Shown: one piece after another, positions 28,229 through 36,456 of the stretch
Position numbering within the stretch: the first letter of the stretch is position 1
Layout of the letters: the number at the start of each line of letters is the position of its first letter
Assembly (NCBI GenBank): GCA_027531145.1
Contig: JAPZRF010000004.1
Location: 124,001-188,000 of the forward strand
Source of the DNA: Brevundimonas sp.
GTDB lineage: Bacteria > Pseudomonadota > Alphaproteobacteria > Caulobacterales > Caulobacteraceae
DNA: 64,000 nt
Direction: 5' to 3'
Translations under genes and position numbers: made by a program
The notes under the pieces: generated by a model
What the model was told of the DNA's origin: nothing
The model's database searches: none
What the model saw: the letters and a program-made list of their open reading frames with translations, nothing else

Positions 28229-28887
28229 GCCGGGGTCGGCTCCGCGTTCGGCAGCTTCTTGATCGGCTTGGCCGCCGAGCCGTCATACAGCTTCGGATCG
28301 GCCAGGGTCAGCGGTCCGCCCGCCGGCGCGGAGTTGGTGCGCTCGACATAGGTGCCCGCCTTTGGCGCCTTGCCGGCGGCGAAGTCATCGATGATCTGCG
28401 CCAGGGTCTCGGACGTCAGGTCCTCATAGTAGTAGTCGTTGATCTGGGCCATCGGCGCATTCACGCAGGCACCGAGGCACTCGACCTCCTGCCAGGTGAA
28501 GCGGCCGTCGGCGCTGAGCTTGTCCTTGGGCCCGATCTTGTCCTTGCAGACCTTCATCAGGTCGCCCGAGCCGCGCAGCATGCACGGGGTGGTGCCACAC
28601 ACCTGGATCAGGGCCGTCTTCCCGACCGGCTCCAGCATGAACATGGTGTAGAAGGTCGCGACCTCCAGCACCCGGATGAAGGGCATGCCCAGCAGCTCGG
28701 CGATGGCCCGCAGCGCCGGCTCCGAAACCCAGCCCTCCTGCTTCTGCACCAGCCACAGGATCGGGATCACCGCCGACTGGCGGCGATCGGTTGGATACTT
28801 GGCGATCCACCAGTCAGCCTTGGACTTCGTCGCCTTCGAGAAGGCGAAGCTGGCGGGCTGGTCCTTGGCGAGACGACGGACGGACAT
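28225..28887 (-). CDS. nuoE: NADH-quinone oxidoreductase subunit E
   Basis: Thioredoxin-like subunit of the N-module carrying the 2Fe-2S cluster N1a, 220 residues. Cluster ligands are in CGTTPC and ECLGACVNAP. The C-terminal 45 residues (after about 175) are a Pro/Ala/Lys-rich tail that is typical of alphaproteobacterial NuoE. It begins 3 bases after the SnoaL-like gene. Confidence 0.96.
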   Translation of the reverse strand: MSVRRLAKDQPASFAFSKATKSKADWWIAKYPTDRRQSAVIPILWLVQKQEGWVSEPALRAIAELLGMPFIRVLEVATFYTMFMLEPVGKTALIQVCGTTPCMLRGSGDLMKVCKDKIGPKDKLSADGRFTWQEVECLGACVNAPMAQINDYYYEDLTSETLAQIIDDFAAGKAPKAGTYVERTNSAPAGGPLTLADPKLYDGSAAKPIKKLPNAEPTPA

Positions 28888-28890
28888 CGA

Positions 28891-29226
28891 TCAGGCCTTC
28901 ACGAAATCGACGCGGGCGATCTTGTCGCCGGCAAGGGAATAGATGGCGGCGACCTCGAAGGGCGTCGCCCCGGGGCTGCGGAACACGCGCTCGTGGTCGA
29001 TCACGGTCGACCCGATGACCATGCGCGACAGCAGCTCGACCCGGTTCTGCGGATACTGGGCGAACAGGTCGGCATAGCGGGCCCGATAGGCGTCGCGCCC
29101 CTGCAGGATCGGCGCTGCGTTCAGGTCGGCGACCGTCACGTCCTCGGCGAACCAGCCGACGAAGGCGTCGAGGTCCTGGGCGTTGTAGGCGTCCAGCTGG
29201 GCCTGGGCGATGGCTTCCGGGCTCAT
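28891..29226 (-). CDS. SnoaL-like (NTF2-fold) protein between nuoD and nuoE
   Basis: 111 residues with the NTF2/SnoaL pattern: AQLDAYNAQDLDAFVGWFAEDVTV, a central RYADLFAQYP segment and a beta-rich end (VIDHERVFRSPG, AAIYSLAGDKIARVDFV). This fold covers many small-molecule isomerases and binding proteins, so the function is open. I start at ATG 29226, which overlaps the previous stop as ATGA. Its position inside nuo is not standard. Confidence 0.85.
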   Translation of the reverse strand: MSPEAIAQAQLDAYNAQDLDAFVGWFAEDVTVADLNAAPILQGRDAYRARYADLFAQYPQNRVELLSRMVIGSTVIDHERVFRSPGATPFEVAAIYSLAGDKIARVDFVKA

Positions 29227-29546
29227 GCGGCTACCTCGCCGAGCGAGCGCAGGCGATGACGGGCGGCTCGAACGGGCGGGAACATGGAAAACAGGACTGC
29301 CGAGCCAAGGCCGGCCGCGTTGGGAGCCAACCAGCCCATCAGGCCTTGCATGGAGGGCACGAACGCCACGACCGTGGCAGCGGCAGCCGCAAACGCAAAC
29401 AGCCACGCATTCTTCAGCGCCACATCAGCAAGAAATCCCCGGTTGCCTGACGGATCCCGGTGCATGCGCTCCGCGCCCCGCAGGACCTCGACCAGCAGGA
29501 TGGCCAGATATGCTCCGACGAGAAACAGGGGGAAAAAGCCGCTCAC
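29223..29546 (-). CDS. membrane protein between nuoD and the SnoaL-like gene
   Basis: 107 residues from a GTG start that overlaps the nuoD stop (GTGA at 29546-29543). Three hydrophobic segments (about 3-20, 48-66 and 70-90) with basic connecting stretches ([24 protein letters not shown]). No family recognised. Overlaps at both ends tie its translation to nuoD and to the next gene. Confidence 0.7.
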   Translation of the reverse strand: MSGFFPLFLVGAYLAILLVEVLRGAERMHRDPSGNRGFLADVALKNAWLFAFAAAAATVVAFVPSMQGLMGWLAPNAAGLGSAVLFSMFPPVRAARHRLRSLGEVAA

Positions 29547-30799
29547 CGGTCCACCTCCCCGAACACGATGTCGAGCGACCCGATGATGGCGGACACGTCG
29601 GCCAGCATGTGGCCGCGGTTCATCCAGTCCATCGCCTGCAGGTGGCGGAAGCCCGGGGCCGAGATCTTGCAGCGGTACGGCTTGTTGGAGCCGTCGGACA
29701 CCAGATAGACGCCGAACTCGCCCTTGGGCGCCTCGACCGCGGCATAGACCTCGCCCTCGGGGGTGCGGAAGCCCTCGGTGTAGAGCTTGAAGTGGTGGAT
29801 CAGCGCCTCCATCGAGCGCTTCATCTCGCCCCGGCGCGGCGGCACCACCTTGTTGTCCTCGACCATGACCGGCGCGCCGACATAGTTGCGCAGGCGGTGG
29901 ATGCACTGCTCCATGATCCGCAACGACTGCTTCATCTCCTCGATGCGCACCAGGTAGCGGTCCCAGCAATCGCCGTTCTTGCCGACGATGACGTCGAACT
30001 CGAGGTCAGCGTAGCACTCGTAGGGCTGTGACTTGCGCAGGTCCCAGGCGATGTCCGAGCCGCGCAGCATGACGCCGGTGAAGCCCCAGGCCAGCGCCTG
30101 CGCCTTCGACACCACGCCGATGTCCACGTTGCGCTGCTTGAAGATGCGGTTCTCGGTGACGAGGCTCTCAATGTCCTTCAGCGCCGCCGGGAAGGTCTTG
30201 CACCAGCGGTCGATGTCATCGATCAGGTCGGCCGGCAGGTCCTGGTGGACGCCGCCGGGGCGGAAGTAGTTGGCGTGCAGGCGCGCCCCGCAGGCGCGCT
30301 CGTAGAACACCATCAGCTTCTCGCGCTCCTCGAAGCCCCACAGCGGCGGGGTCAGGGCGCCGACGTCCATGGCCTGGGTCGTCACATTCAGCAGGTGCGA
30401 CAGGATCCGGCCGATCTCGCTGTAGAGCACGCGGATCAACTGGGCGCGGTAGGGTACGTCGATGCCCAGCAGACGCTCGATCGCCAGGCAAAAGGCGTGC
30501 TCCTGATTCATGGGCGAGACGTAATCCAGACGGTCGAAGTAGGGCACGTTCTGGAGGTAGGTGCGCGCCTCCATCAGCTTCTCGGTGCCGCGGTGCAACA
30601 GGCCGATGTGCGGATCGACTCGGGTCACCACCTCGCCGTCCAGCTCCAGCACCAGGCGCAGCACGCCGTGCGCGGCCGGGTGCTGCGGGCCGAAGTTGAT
30701 GGTGAACTTGCGGTCGTCCATGGCCCGCGCGTGCTCGTTGCGGGTATCGACAGCCCAGTCGCCGCTCGTCTGCACCGGGGTGTTGGCACCGTCAGCCAT
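29543..30799 (-). CDS. nuoD: NADH-quinone oxidoreductase subunit D
   Basis: The 49-kDa-type subunit that shapes the quinone site next to cluster N2, 418 residues. [39 protein letters not shown]-like ([10 protein letters not shown]) and the C-terminal VFGEVDR end are all typical. It is separate from nuoC, as is normal outside enterobacteria. It starts 8 bases inside the preceding small gene. Confidence 0.97.
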   Translation of the reverse strand: MADGANTPVQTSGDWAVDTRNEHARAMDDRKFTINFGPQHPAAHGVLRLVLELDGEVVTRVDPHIGLLHRGTEKLMEARTYLQNVPYFDRLDYVSPMNQEHAFCLAIERLLGIDVPYRAQLIRVLYSEIGRILSHLLNVTTQAMDVGALTPPLWGFEEREKLMVFYERACGARLHANYFRPGGVHQDLPADLIDDIDRWCKTFPAALKDIESLVTENRIFKQRNVDIGVVSKAQALAWGFTGVMLRGSDIAWDLRKSQPYECYADLEFDVIVGKNGDCWDRYLVRIEEMKQSLRIMEQCIHRLRNYVGAPVMVEDNKVVPPRRGEMKRSMEALIHHFKLYTEGFRTPEGEVYAAVEAPKGEFGVYLVSDGSNKPYRCKISAPGFRHLQAMDWMNRGHMLADVSAIIGSLDIVFGEVDR

Positions 30800-31196
30800 C
30801 AGACAGATCCTCGTCCAGAGACTCGCGCCGCCGCGTCAGCGCCACCAGCCAGCCGAGCGCCAGCGTCAATACGCCCATGCCCGATACCGCGGCGGTCGAG
30901 ATTTCCCAGTCGCCCGTTAGCACAGCGATCGCCAGCGGCGTCGACAGCAGCACCGCCGCGGCCCCCAGCAGGGCGCTCTGCAGCTCGCCGGCCGACAGCC
31001 GCCGGATGCCCGCGCCCACGGCCAGACAGACCACGGCGACCATGATCGCCACGCCCAGCGCCTGCAGTTGCTCCGGTGCGACCTCGGGCGCGCGGGTGAA
31101 CCAGCCCGTGAGTCGCGCCCCGAGCGTGAAGAGGAAGGCCGTCGAGAAGGTCACGAGGAAGAAGGCGGCTGCAGACCGGGCGGCGGAGCGTGTCAT
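30792..31196 (-). CDS. four-helix membrane protein between nuoC and nuoD
   Basis: 134 residues with four hydrophobic segments (about 9-27, 44-63, 73-93 and 100-119) and an acidic tail ([13 protein letters not shown]). It overlaps nuoD by 8 bases and starts 6 bases after nuoC. I do not recognise it. One of several small membrane proteins translated from within the nuo operon. Confidence 0.72.
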   Translation of the reverse strand: MTRSAARSAAAFFLVTFSTAFLFTLGARLTGWFTRAPEVAPEQLQALGVAIMVAVVCLAVGAGIRRLSAGELQSALLGAAAVLLSTPLAIAVLTGDWEISTAAVSGMGVLTLALGWLVALTRRRESLDEDLSDG

Positions 31197-31202
31197 GGCC
31201 AG

Positions 31203-31895
31203 TCATCCTTTCCCCTTGACCTTGCCCTCGCTCGCCATGGACGCGGCGGGAGCGGGGGGCGGCGCGGGCGGCGGCGGGGCCGCCTTTTCGTCACCGGGCA
31301 GGACCGGGGCCGGATACTCGGCCCCTTCCCAGGGCGACAGGAAGTCGAAGTTGCGGAATTCCTGCTGCAGGCGCACCGGCTCGTAGACGACCCGCTTCTG
31401 GGCCTCGTCGTAGCGCACCTCGACATAGCCCGTCATCGGGAAGTCCTTGCGCAGCGGATGCCCCTCGAAGCCATAATCGGTGAGGATGCGGCGCAGGTCC
31501 GGATGGCCGGAGAACAGCGTGCCGTACAGGTCGAACGCCTCGCGCTCGAACCAGTCGGCCGCCGGATAGACGCTGACGGCGCTCGGTACCGGCGTCGTCT
31601 CGTCGGTCGATACCTTGATCCGCACCCGGGCGTTCCGTGTCAGACTGAGCAGGTGGTAGACTACTTCGAACCGCTCGGCGCGATCCGGGTAGTCGACGCC
31701 GCACACGTCGATCAACTGCTGGAAACCGAAGCGGTCGCGCAGTGCGCCCAGCACCTCGACGATCCGCTCGCGCGGGGCGACCAGCGTCAACTCGCCAAAG
31801 GCCACCCGGGCCTCGACGCCGAGCTCGGCGACCATCTCCGTCCCCAGCGGGGTCAGCGCCGCCTCGGTGGCCGCGATCTGCTCCAGCGCGTTCAT
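31203..31895 (-). CDS. nuoC: NADH-quinone oxidoreductase subunit C
   Basis: The 30-kDa-type peripheral subunit, 230 residues. Core motifs are [18 protein letters not shown]-like strand, [27 protein letters not shown] and [20 protein letters not shown]. The tail after about 200 is an Ala/Pro run ([12 protein letters not shown]) ending in Lys/Gly. I start at ATG 31895, which overlaps the nuoB stop. Confidence 0.96.
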   Translation of the reverse strand: MNALEQIAATEAALTPLGTEMVAELGVEARVAFGELTLVAPRERIVEVLGALRDRFGFQQLIDVCGVDYPDRAERFEVVYHLLSLTRNARVRIKVSTDETTPVPSAVSVYPAADWFEREAFDLYGTLFSGHPDLRRILTDYGFEGHPLRKDFPMTGYVEVRYDEAQKRVVYEPVRLQQEFRNFDFLSPWEGAEYPAPVLPGDEKAAPPPPAPPPAPAASMASEGKVKGKG

Positions 31896-32485
31896 CGCTC
31901 GATCGTCCCCGTGCGGCGGATCTTCTTCTGCAGCTGCAGCAGGCCGTAAATCAGGGCCTCGGCGGTCGGCGGACAGCCGGGCACGTAGACATCGACCGGC
32001 ACGATCCGGTCGCAGCCTCGCACGACGCTGTAGCTGTAGTGGTAGTAGCCGCCGCCGTTGGCGCAGCTGCCCATCGACAGAACGTAGCGCGGGTCCGGCA
32101 TCTGATCGTAGACCTTGCGCAGGGCCGGGGCCATCTTGTTGGTCAGGGTGCCGGCGACGATCATCAGGTCCGACTGGCGCGGGCTGGCGCGCGGGGCCAT
32201 GCCGAAACGCTCCATGTCGAAGCGCGGCATCGACGCCTGCATCATCTCCACAGCGCAGCAGGCCAGACCGAAGGTCATCCACATCAGCGAGCCGGTGCGC
32301 GCCCAGGTGATGACGTCGTCCAGCGCAGCCGTCAGGAAGCCGTGCTCGCCCAGCTCGGTGTTGACCGCCTCGAAGAACCTGTCGTGGACGTCCGGGTCAT
32401 AGCCCTCAACCGACGAGCGCGCGCCCGTTCCGTAGGGCGTTAGCGCCGAGGTCGGCCCCTGAACTCCGGGGGTGATCACTCCCAT
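31892..32485 (-). CDS. nuoB: NADH-quinone oxidoreductase subunit B
   Basis: Subunit that holds the terminal cluster N2, 197 residues. N2 ligands are visible in [19 protein letters not shown] and VPGCPP. The start is either ATG 32485, which overlaps nuoA by ten bases, or GTG 32479, which overlaps its stop as GTGA; the two differ only by MG. I use the ATG. Confidence 0.97.
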   Translation of the reverse strand: MGVITPGVQGPTSALTPYGTGARSSVEGYDPDVHDRFFEAVNTELGEHGFLTAALDDVITWARTGSLMWMTFGLACCAVEMMQASMPRFDMERFGMAPRASPRQSDLMIVAGTLTNKMAPALRKVYDQMPDPRYVLSMGSCANGGGYYHYSYSVVRGCDRIVPVDVYVPGCPPTAEALIYGLLQLQKKIRRTGTIER

Positions 32486-32853
32486 TCCAGCGCGCCCTTC
32501 TTCCACTCGTAAAGGAAACCGACCGTCAGCACGACCAGAAAGGTGAAGCCCGACCAGAAGGCGAAGATCATGCCCTCGCGGCTCAGGTCGAACATCGACA
32601 CCGCCCACGGAAACAGGAACGCTACTTCAAGGTCGAAGATGATGAACAGGATCGACACCAGATAGAAGCGCACGTCGAACTTCATGCGGGCGTCGTCGAA
32701 GGCGTTGAAACCGCACTCATAGGCGGAGAGCTTCTCGCTGTCGGGGTTCTTCGGGGCCAGCACGAACGCCGCCACGATGAACAGGAGGCCCAGCACCGCC
32801 GCAATTCCAAGAAAGATCACGATCGGCAGGTATTCGAGAAGGTATTCGGTCAT
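32476..32853 (-). CDS. nuoA: NADH-quinone oxidoreductase subunit A
   Basis: First gene of the complex I operon, 125 residues, three helices. The conserved loop [29 protein letters not shown]-type sequence near residues 48-75 contains the Cys of the quinone-cavity loop and the acidic pair. Start ATG 32853 has GAGG seven bases upstream; an in-frame ATG seven codons earlier lacks such a site. Confidence 0.96.
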   Translation of the reverse strand: MTEYLLEYLPIVIFLGIAAVLGLLFIVAAFVLAPKNPDSEKLSAYECGFNAFDDARMKFDVRFYLVSILFIIFDLEVAFLFPWAVSMFDLSREGMIFAFWSGFTFLVVLTVGFLYEWKKGALEWE

Positions 32854-32897
32854 CGGAACGCCTCGGGCCGCCAAGGGGGAGTCGGCGGATTCGGCGC

Positions 32898-32926
32898 TTT
32901 CTAGACCTACTCCCCGTGCCGTTCAA
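32898..32926 (-). promoter_or_regulatory. probable promoter of the nuo operon
   Basis: On the minus strand TTGAAC (32926-32921), a 17-base spacer and TAGAAA (32903-32898) form a sigma-70-like promoter. The start of transcription would be near 32891, leaving a leader of about 38 bases before nuoA. No other promoter is evident between nuoA and the end of rnj. Confidence 0.55.
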
Positions 32927-33051
32927 ACCCAAGCGTCGAAACGTTTTTCTTGCGATTGGCTCTCAAATTCACGCAGATTCCGGCTTGCCAAGCCAGTCCG
33001 CTGACGTTCCTTATCTCTCCCGCCAGTTTCGGCCAGTCACGGGAGGCATGT

Positions 33052-34611
33052 TTGGGCATCGGCAACGGGATTCTCACCTTCGTCGAAAAGGCGGGCAACC
33101 GCCTCCCCGACCCGGTTTTCATCTTTGTCTGGCTGATCGGGGCGCTGGTGGTCGGCAGCGTCGCCGCCGCCGCCTACAATCTCAGCGCTATAAATCCGGT
33201 CGATGGCCAGACCGTGGTTGCCCAGAGTCTGCTGTCCAGCGAGAACCTGCGCCGGCTGTTCGTCGATATGCCCCGGACCCTCACCGGCTTCGCGCCGCTG
33301 GGCTATGTGCTCGTGGTCATGCTCGGGGCCGGCGTGGCCGAACGCACCGGCTTGTTCTCGGCCGCCATGCGCGCCGGCATCCGTGATGCGCCCAAGGCCT
33401 TCCTGACACCGATCGTCGTATTCGTCGGCATCGTCTCTAACCACGCGGCCGACGCGGGCTATGTGGTGCTGGTGCCGCTGGCGGGCCTGATCTTCGCCGC
33501 CGCAGGACGTCACCCGGTGGCCGGCATCGCCGCCGGCTTCGCCGCCGTCTCCGGCGGCTTCTCGGCCAACCTCTTCCCAGGGCACCTCGACGCCCTCCTG
33601 CTCGGGATCACCGAGCCCGCGGCTCGTCTGATCCAGCCGGACTGGACGGCCAACATCGCCGGCAACCTGTATTTCATCATTGGCATGACGGTCGTGTTCG
33701 TGCCGCTGGCCTGGTTCGTGACCGACAAGATCGTCGAGCCGCGCCTTGGTCGGTGGACCCCGTCGGCCGACGCCCCGATCCAGCTCAGCGAATCGGCGCT
33801 CACGGGAGCGGAAAAGCGCGGCCTGTTCTGGGCCGGCCTGGCAACGGCTCTTGTCATCGGGGCCTGGGCTGCCATGACGCTTCTGCCCGACGCGGCCCTG
33901 ATCAACGCCGAGGGGCCGGCGGACGAGCGCCTGAACCCCTTCTACAACTCTTTGGTCGCCGGCTTCTTCGTGCTGTTCCTCGCCGCCGGCGTGGCCTACG
34001 GTGCCGCGGCCGGCACTTTGAAGAACCACCGCGAGCTGGTGCGGATGATGACGGAGTCGATGGCGGTCATGGCCCCGTACATCGTGCTGGCCTTCGTCGC
34101 CGCCCACTTCGTGGCCATGTTCAACTGGTCGAACCTCGGGGTCATCACGGCGATCACCGGGGCAGAACAGCTCAAGGCCAGCGGTCTGGAGTCCTGGCAG
34201 CTGCTGGTGGCCATCGTACTGCTGGCGGCGACGGTCAACCTGCTGGTCGGGTCAGCCTCGGCCAAGTGGGCCGCCATGGCACCGGTGCTCGTGCCGATGC
34301 TGATGCTGCTCGGCATAAGCCCCGAGATGACCACGGCGGCCTTCCGCATGGGCGATTCGGTGACCAACATCATCACGCCTCTGATGGTCTATTTCCCGCT
34401 GATCCTCGGCTTCTGCCAGCGCTGGGTGCCGGGCTTCGGCATCGGCAACCTCATGGCGACGATGCTCCCCTACTCGTTCTTCTTCCTGATCGGGGGACTC
34501 ATCATGACCGGTGCCTGGGTCTATTTCGGCCTGCCGCTTGGCGGCGGCGAGGTCGTCACCTACGACCTGCAGCAGGCCCGTCAGGCGGTTGAGGCGACCA
34601 CGGCACCGTAA
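33052..34611 (+). CDS. AbgT-family transporter
   Basis: Polytopic inner-membrane protein of the AbgT family, which includes p-aminobenzoyl-glutamate importers and sulfonamide exporters. VEKAGNRLPDPVFIFVWLIG opens the first helix exactly as in the family; later VGIVSNHAADAGYVVLVPLA, AAVSGGFSANLFPG and SASAKWAAMAPVLVPMLM are the hairpin motifs. I start at TTG 33052 because GGGAGG stands five bases before it and the family N-terminus follows at once; the frame is open back to 32950 but that part looks unrelated. With this start the protein has 519 residues. Diverges from nuoA. Confidence 0.92.
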   Translation: MGIGNGILTFVEKAGNRLPDPVFIFVWLIGALVVGSVAAAAYNLSAINPVDGQTVVAQSLLSSENLRRLFVDMPRTLTGFAPLGYVLVVMLGAGVAERTGLFSAAMRAGIRDAPKAFLTPIVVFVGIVSNHAADAGYVVLVPLAGLIFAAAGRHPVAGIAAGFAAVSGGFSANLFPGHLDALLLGITEPAARLIQPDWTANIAGNLYFIIGMTVVFVPLAWFVTDKIVEPRLGRWTPSADAPIQLSESALTGAEKRGLFWAGLATALVIGAWAAMTLLPDAALINAEGPADERLNPFYNSLVAGFFVLFLAAGVAYGAAAGTLKNHRELVRMMTESMAVMAPYIVLAFVAAHFVAMFNWSNLGVITAITGAEQLKASGLESWQLLVAIVLLAATVNLLVGSASAKWAAMAPVLVPMLMLLGISPEMTTAAFRMGDSVTNIITPLMVYFPLILGFCQRWVPGFGIGNLMATMLPYSFFFLIGGLIMTGAWVYFGLPLGGGEVVTYDLQQARQAVEATTAP

Positions 34612-34764
34612 TGCAGGTTCGACCGGGCCGGGCAGGGTCCAGCCCGGTCGAATGGCCATGTCGGAGATTGCTCCTCGGGACGAGAAAAGGGCGCTTGACA
34701 GGTTCGGGCACCCCCGCCTAAACGACGCGCCTCGCCGGGGACGACAGGTCGCCGGCCGGGAAAC

Positions 34765-34841
34765 GCGGGTGTAGCTCAGTTGGTTAGAGTGCCGGCCTGT
34801 CACGCCGGAGGTCGCGGGTTCGAGCCCCGTCACTCGCGCCA
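34765..34841 (+). tRNA. tRNA-Asp (anticodon GTC)
   Basis: Complete cloverleaf: acceptor GCGGGTG/CACTCGC, D-loop AGCTCAGTTGGTTAGA, anticodon arm CCGGC-CTGTCAC-GCCGG with GTC at 34799-34801, T-arm with GGTTCGAGCC, discriminator G and encoded CCA. Confidence 0.98.
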
Positions 34842-34862
34842 CTCCCCTCCAGGGAGTGGCGC
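34836..34862 (+). terminator. rho-independent terminator overlapping the tRNA-Asp 3' end
   Basis: GCGCCACTCCC and GGGAGTGGCGC are a perfect 11-bp inverted repeat with loop CTCCA, followed by TTCGCTCTTT. The left arm uses the last two acceptor-stem bases, the discriminator and the CCA of tRNA-Asp, so terminator and tRNA folding compete for the same bases. Confidence 0.85.
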
Positions 34863-34919
34863 TTCGCTCTTTCGGGACGTCTATGTCTTGAAGGCTCACC
34901 GTGGCCGGTGCCGCGCGGC

Positions 34920-36254
34920 TCAGCGGCTCGCGACGGCGGCCGCTGGCTGAACGAAGGCCGCCTCTCCGCTCAGGTCGCCGTAAACCCTGAACAGGTCCTC
35001 GAACACCCGGCTCCAGGCGAAGCGCTCCACCGCCCGGGCCCGCGCCGCGGCCCCGAGAGCCTCGATATCGCGCTCGAACAGGGCCTCGATCGCCGCGGCA
35101 TAGGCGGCCGGCTCTGCCGCGGTCGCCAGCTGGCCGACAGCGCTGTCGACCGTCTCGGCCACGCCGCCGGCGTTGACGCCGACGACCGGTCGGCCGCACG
35201 CCATCGCCTCGAGCACGATCAGGCCGAACGGCTCCTTGTCATTGGCGTGCACGAAGGCGTCGCAACCGGCGATGATCCGGGCCACCGCCTTCGGCTCGCG
35301 CTCATAGGGCAGGCTGATGACCCGGTCCTCATCCGGCAGCCCCTGCCCCGCCCCGACCAGGACCAGATGATAGGGGTCCCCGAGGCGCTGGACCGCGTCG
35401 ATCAGCACATCGACATTCTTCTCCCGCGCCGGCCGACCGGCGAAGCACAGCAGCCGGGCGTCCGCGCCCAGCCCCAGCTGGCGCAGCAGCGAGGCGCGGT
35501 CACCACGGTCAGGGCGGAAGGTGTCGATCTCCACCCCCAACGGGCGGATGACGATGTCGTTCACCCCTGCCTCCTCAAGGCGACGGGCGATGTACCGGCT
35601 CGGCGAGACAACCCGGTCGAACTGCTTGAACAGCCGGGCCCAACGCTTCTCCACCGGCTTCTTCGCCCATTCGCCAAGGTGCAGGGCCGCCAGGGCGGCC
35701 GGATCGGAGTGACAGAACCCGACAACCGGACAGCCGACCCGCTGGCCCGCCTCAAGCGCCGCCTGGCCGGGGGTGTAGGGATCCCCCGCCTCGATCACGG
35801 CCGGGTTCGTGGCCGAGACCCAGGCACTCCAGCGCCTCACGCTGGTGGGCCAGCGATAGCCGTCTCCGAACGGCAGCTTGGCGGCGTGCAGGTGCACCGT
35901 GCCATCCGCCGCCACCCGGTGGCGGGCACCCGGCACCACCAGCCCGTGGCTCACCGCCGGCCGATTGGCCGCCAGCCAGTTCTTCTTGGACATCAGATAG
36001 CGTTTGACCCCGCCGGATCGTGGCGCGAACAGCATGGTCGTGTCGACCAGCCGTGGCCGCGGATCCTCGGTCGCCCGGGTCACGGCGCGGAGGGTCGCCG
36101 ACACCTCCTCGGAGCGACCGGGAATCGGCCACAGCTCGGTCTCGAGCGCTTCGAAGGTCAACATGCGTTCCGTCGACAGGGGATCAATCCCCGGTCCAAC
36201 AGTCGACCGCGGCGACAGGCTGCGACGGGCGGGCTTTCTCGGCGTCATTCCCAA
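34920..36254 (-). CDS. GT4-family glycosyltransferase
   Basis: 444 residues; a GT-B fold with an N-terminal acceptor half (LVDTTMLFAPRSGGVKRYLMSKKNW) and a C-terminal glycosyltransferase-group-1 domain from about 220: FAGRPAREKNVDVLIDAVQ and the EPFGLIVLEAMACG donor-binding E-x7-E motif. Acts in the cytoplasm on a nucleotide-sugar; sugar and acceptor are unknown. HSDPAALAALHLG and VSPSRYIARRL are as in mannosyl/glucosyl transferases that make alpha-linked glycolipids. The start at 36254 is uncertain; ATG 36164 (MLTFEALETE) is an alternative. No other glycan gene is adjacent. Confidence 0.88.
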   Translation of the reverse strand: MGMTPRKPARRSLSPRSTVGPGIDPLSTERMLTFEALETELWPIPGRSEEVSATLRAVTRATEDPRPRLVDTTMLFAPRSGGVKRYLMSKKNWLAANRPAVSHGLVVPGARHRVAADGTVHLHAAKLPFGDGYRWPTSVRRWSAWVSATNPAVIEAGDPYTPGQAALEAGQRVGCPVVGFCHSDPAALAALHLGEWAKKPVEKRWARLFKQFDRVVSPSRYIARRLEEAGVNDIVIRPLGVEIDTFRPDRGDRASLLRQLGLGADARLLCFAGRPAREKNVDVLIDAVQRLGDPYHLVLVGAGQGLPDEDRVISLPYEREPKAVARIIAGCDAFVHANDKEPFGLIVLEAMACGRPVVGVNAGGVAETVDSAVGQLATAAEPAAYAAAIEALFERDIEALGAAARARAVERFAWSRVFEDLFRVYGDLSGEAAFVQPAAAVASR

Positions 36255-36456
36255 GGCCCCTACGCCCCCACAGGACGAAGCTCAAGCGCCCACACCGGAG
36301 CGCCTGCCCGACGGTGCCGGCAAGGGGCGAAAGCGAGGCCGACAATGCCTTTAGCCTTGCATTCGCCTCAAATTCGCGAAAGTTGGGAGCTGTCGGCTGA
36401 CGCTCCGGGAGGGCCGTCGACGCCCGGCTCGCGTGTCACCTGAAGGGTTCTTCTGA

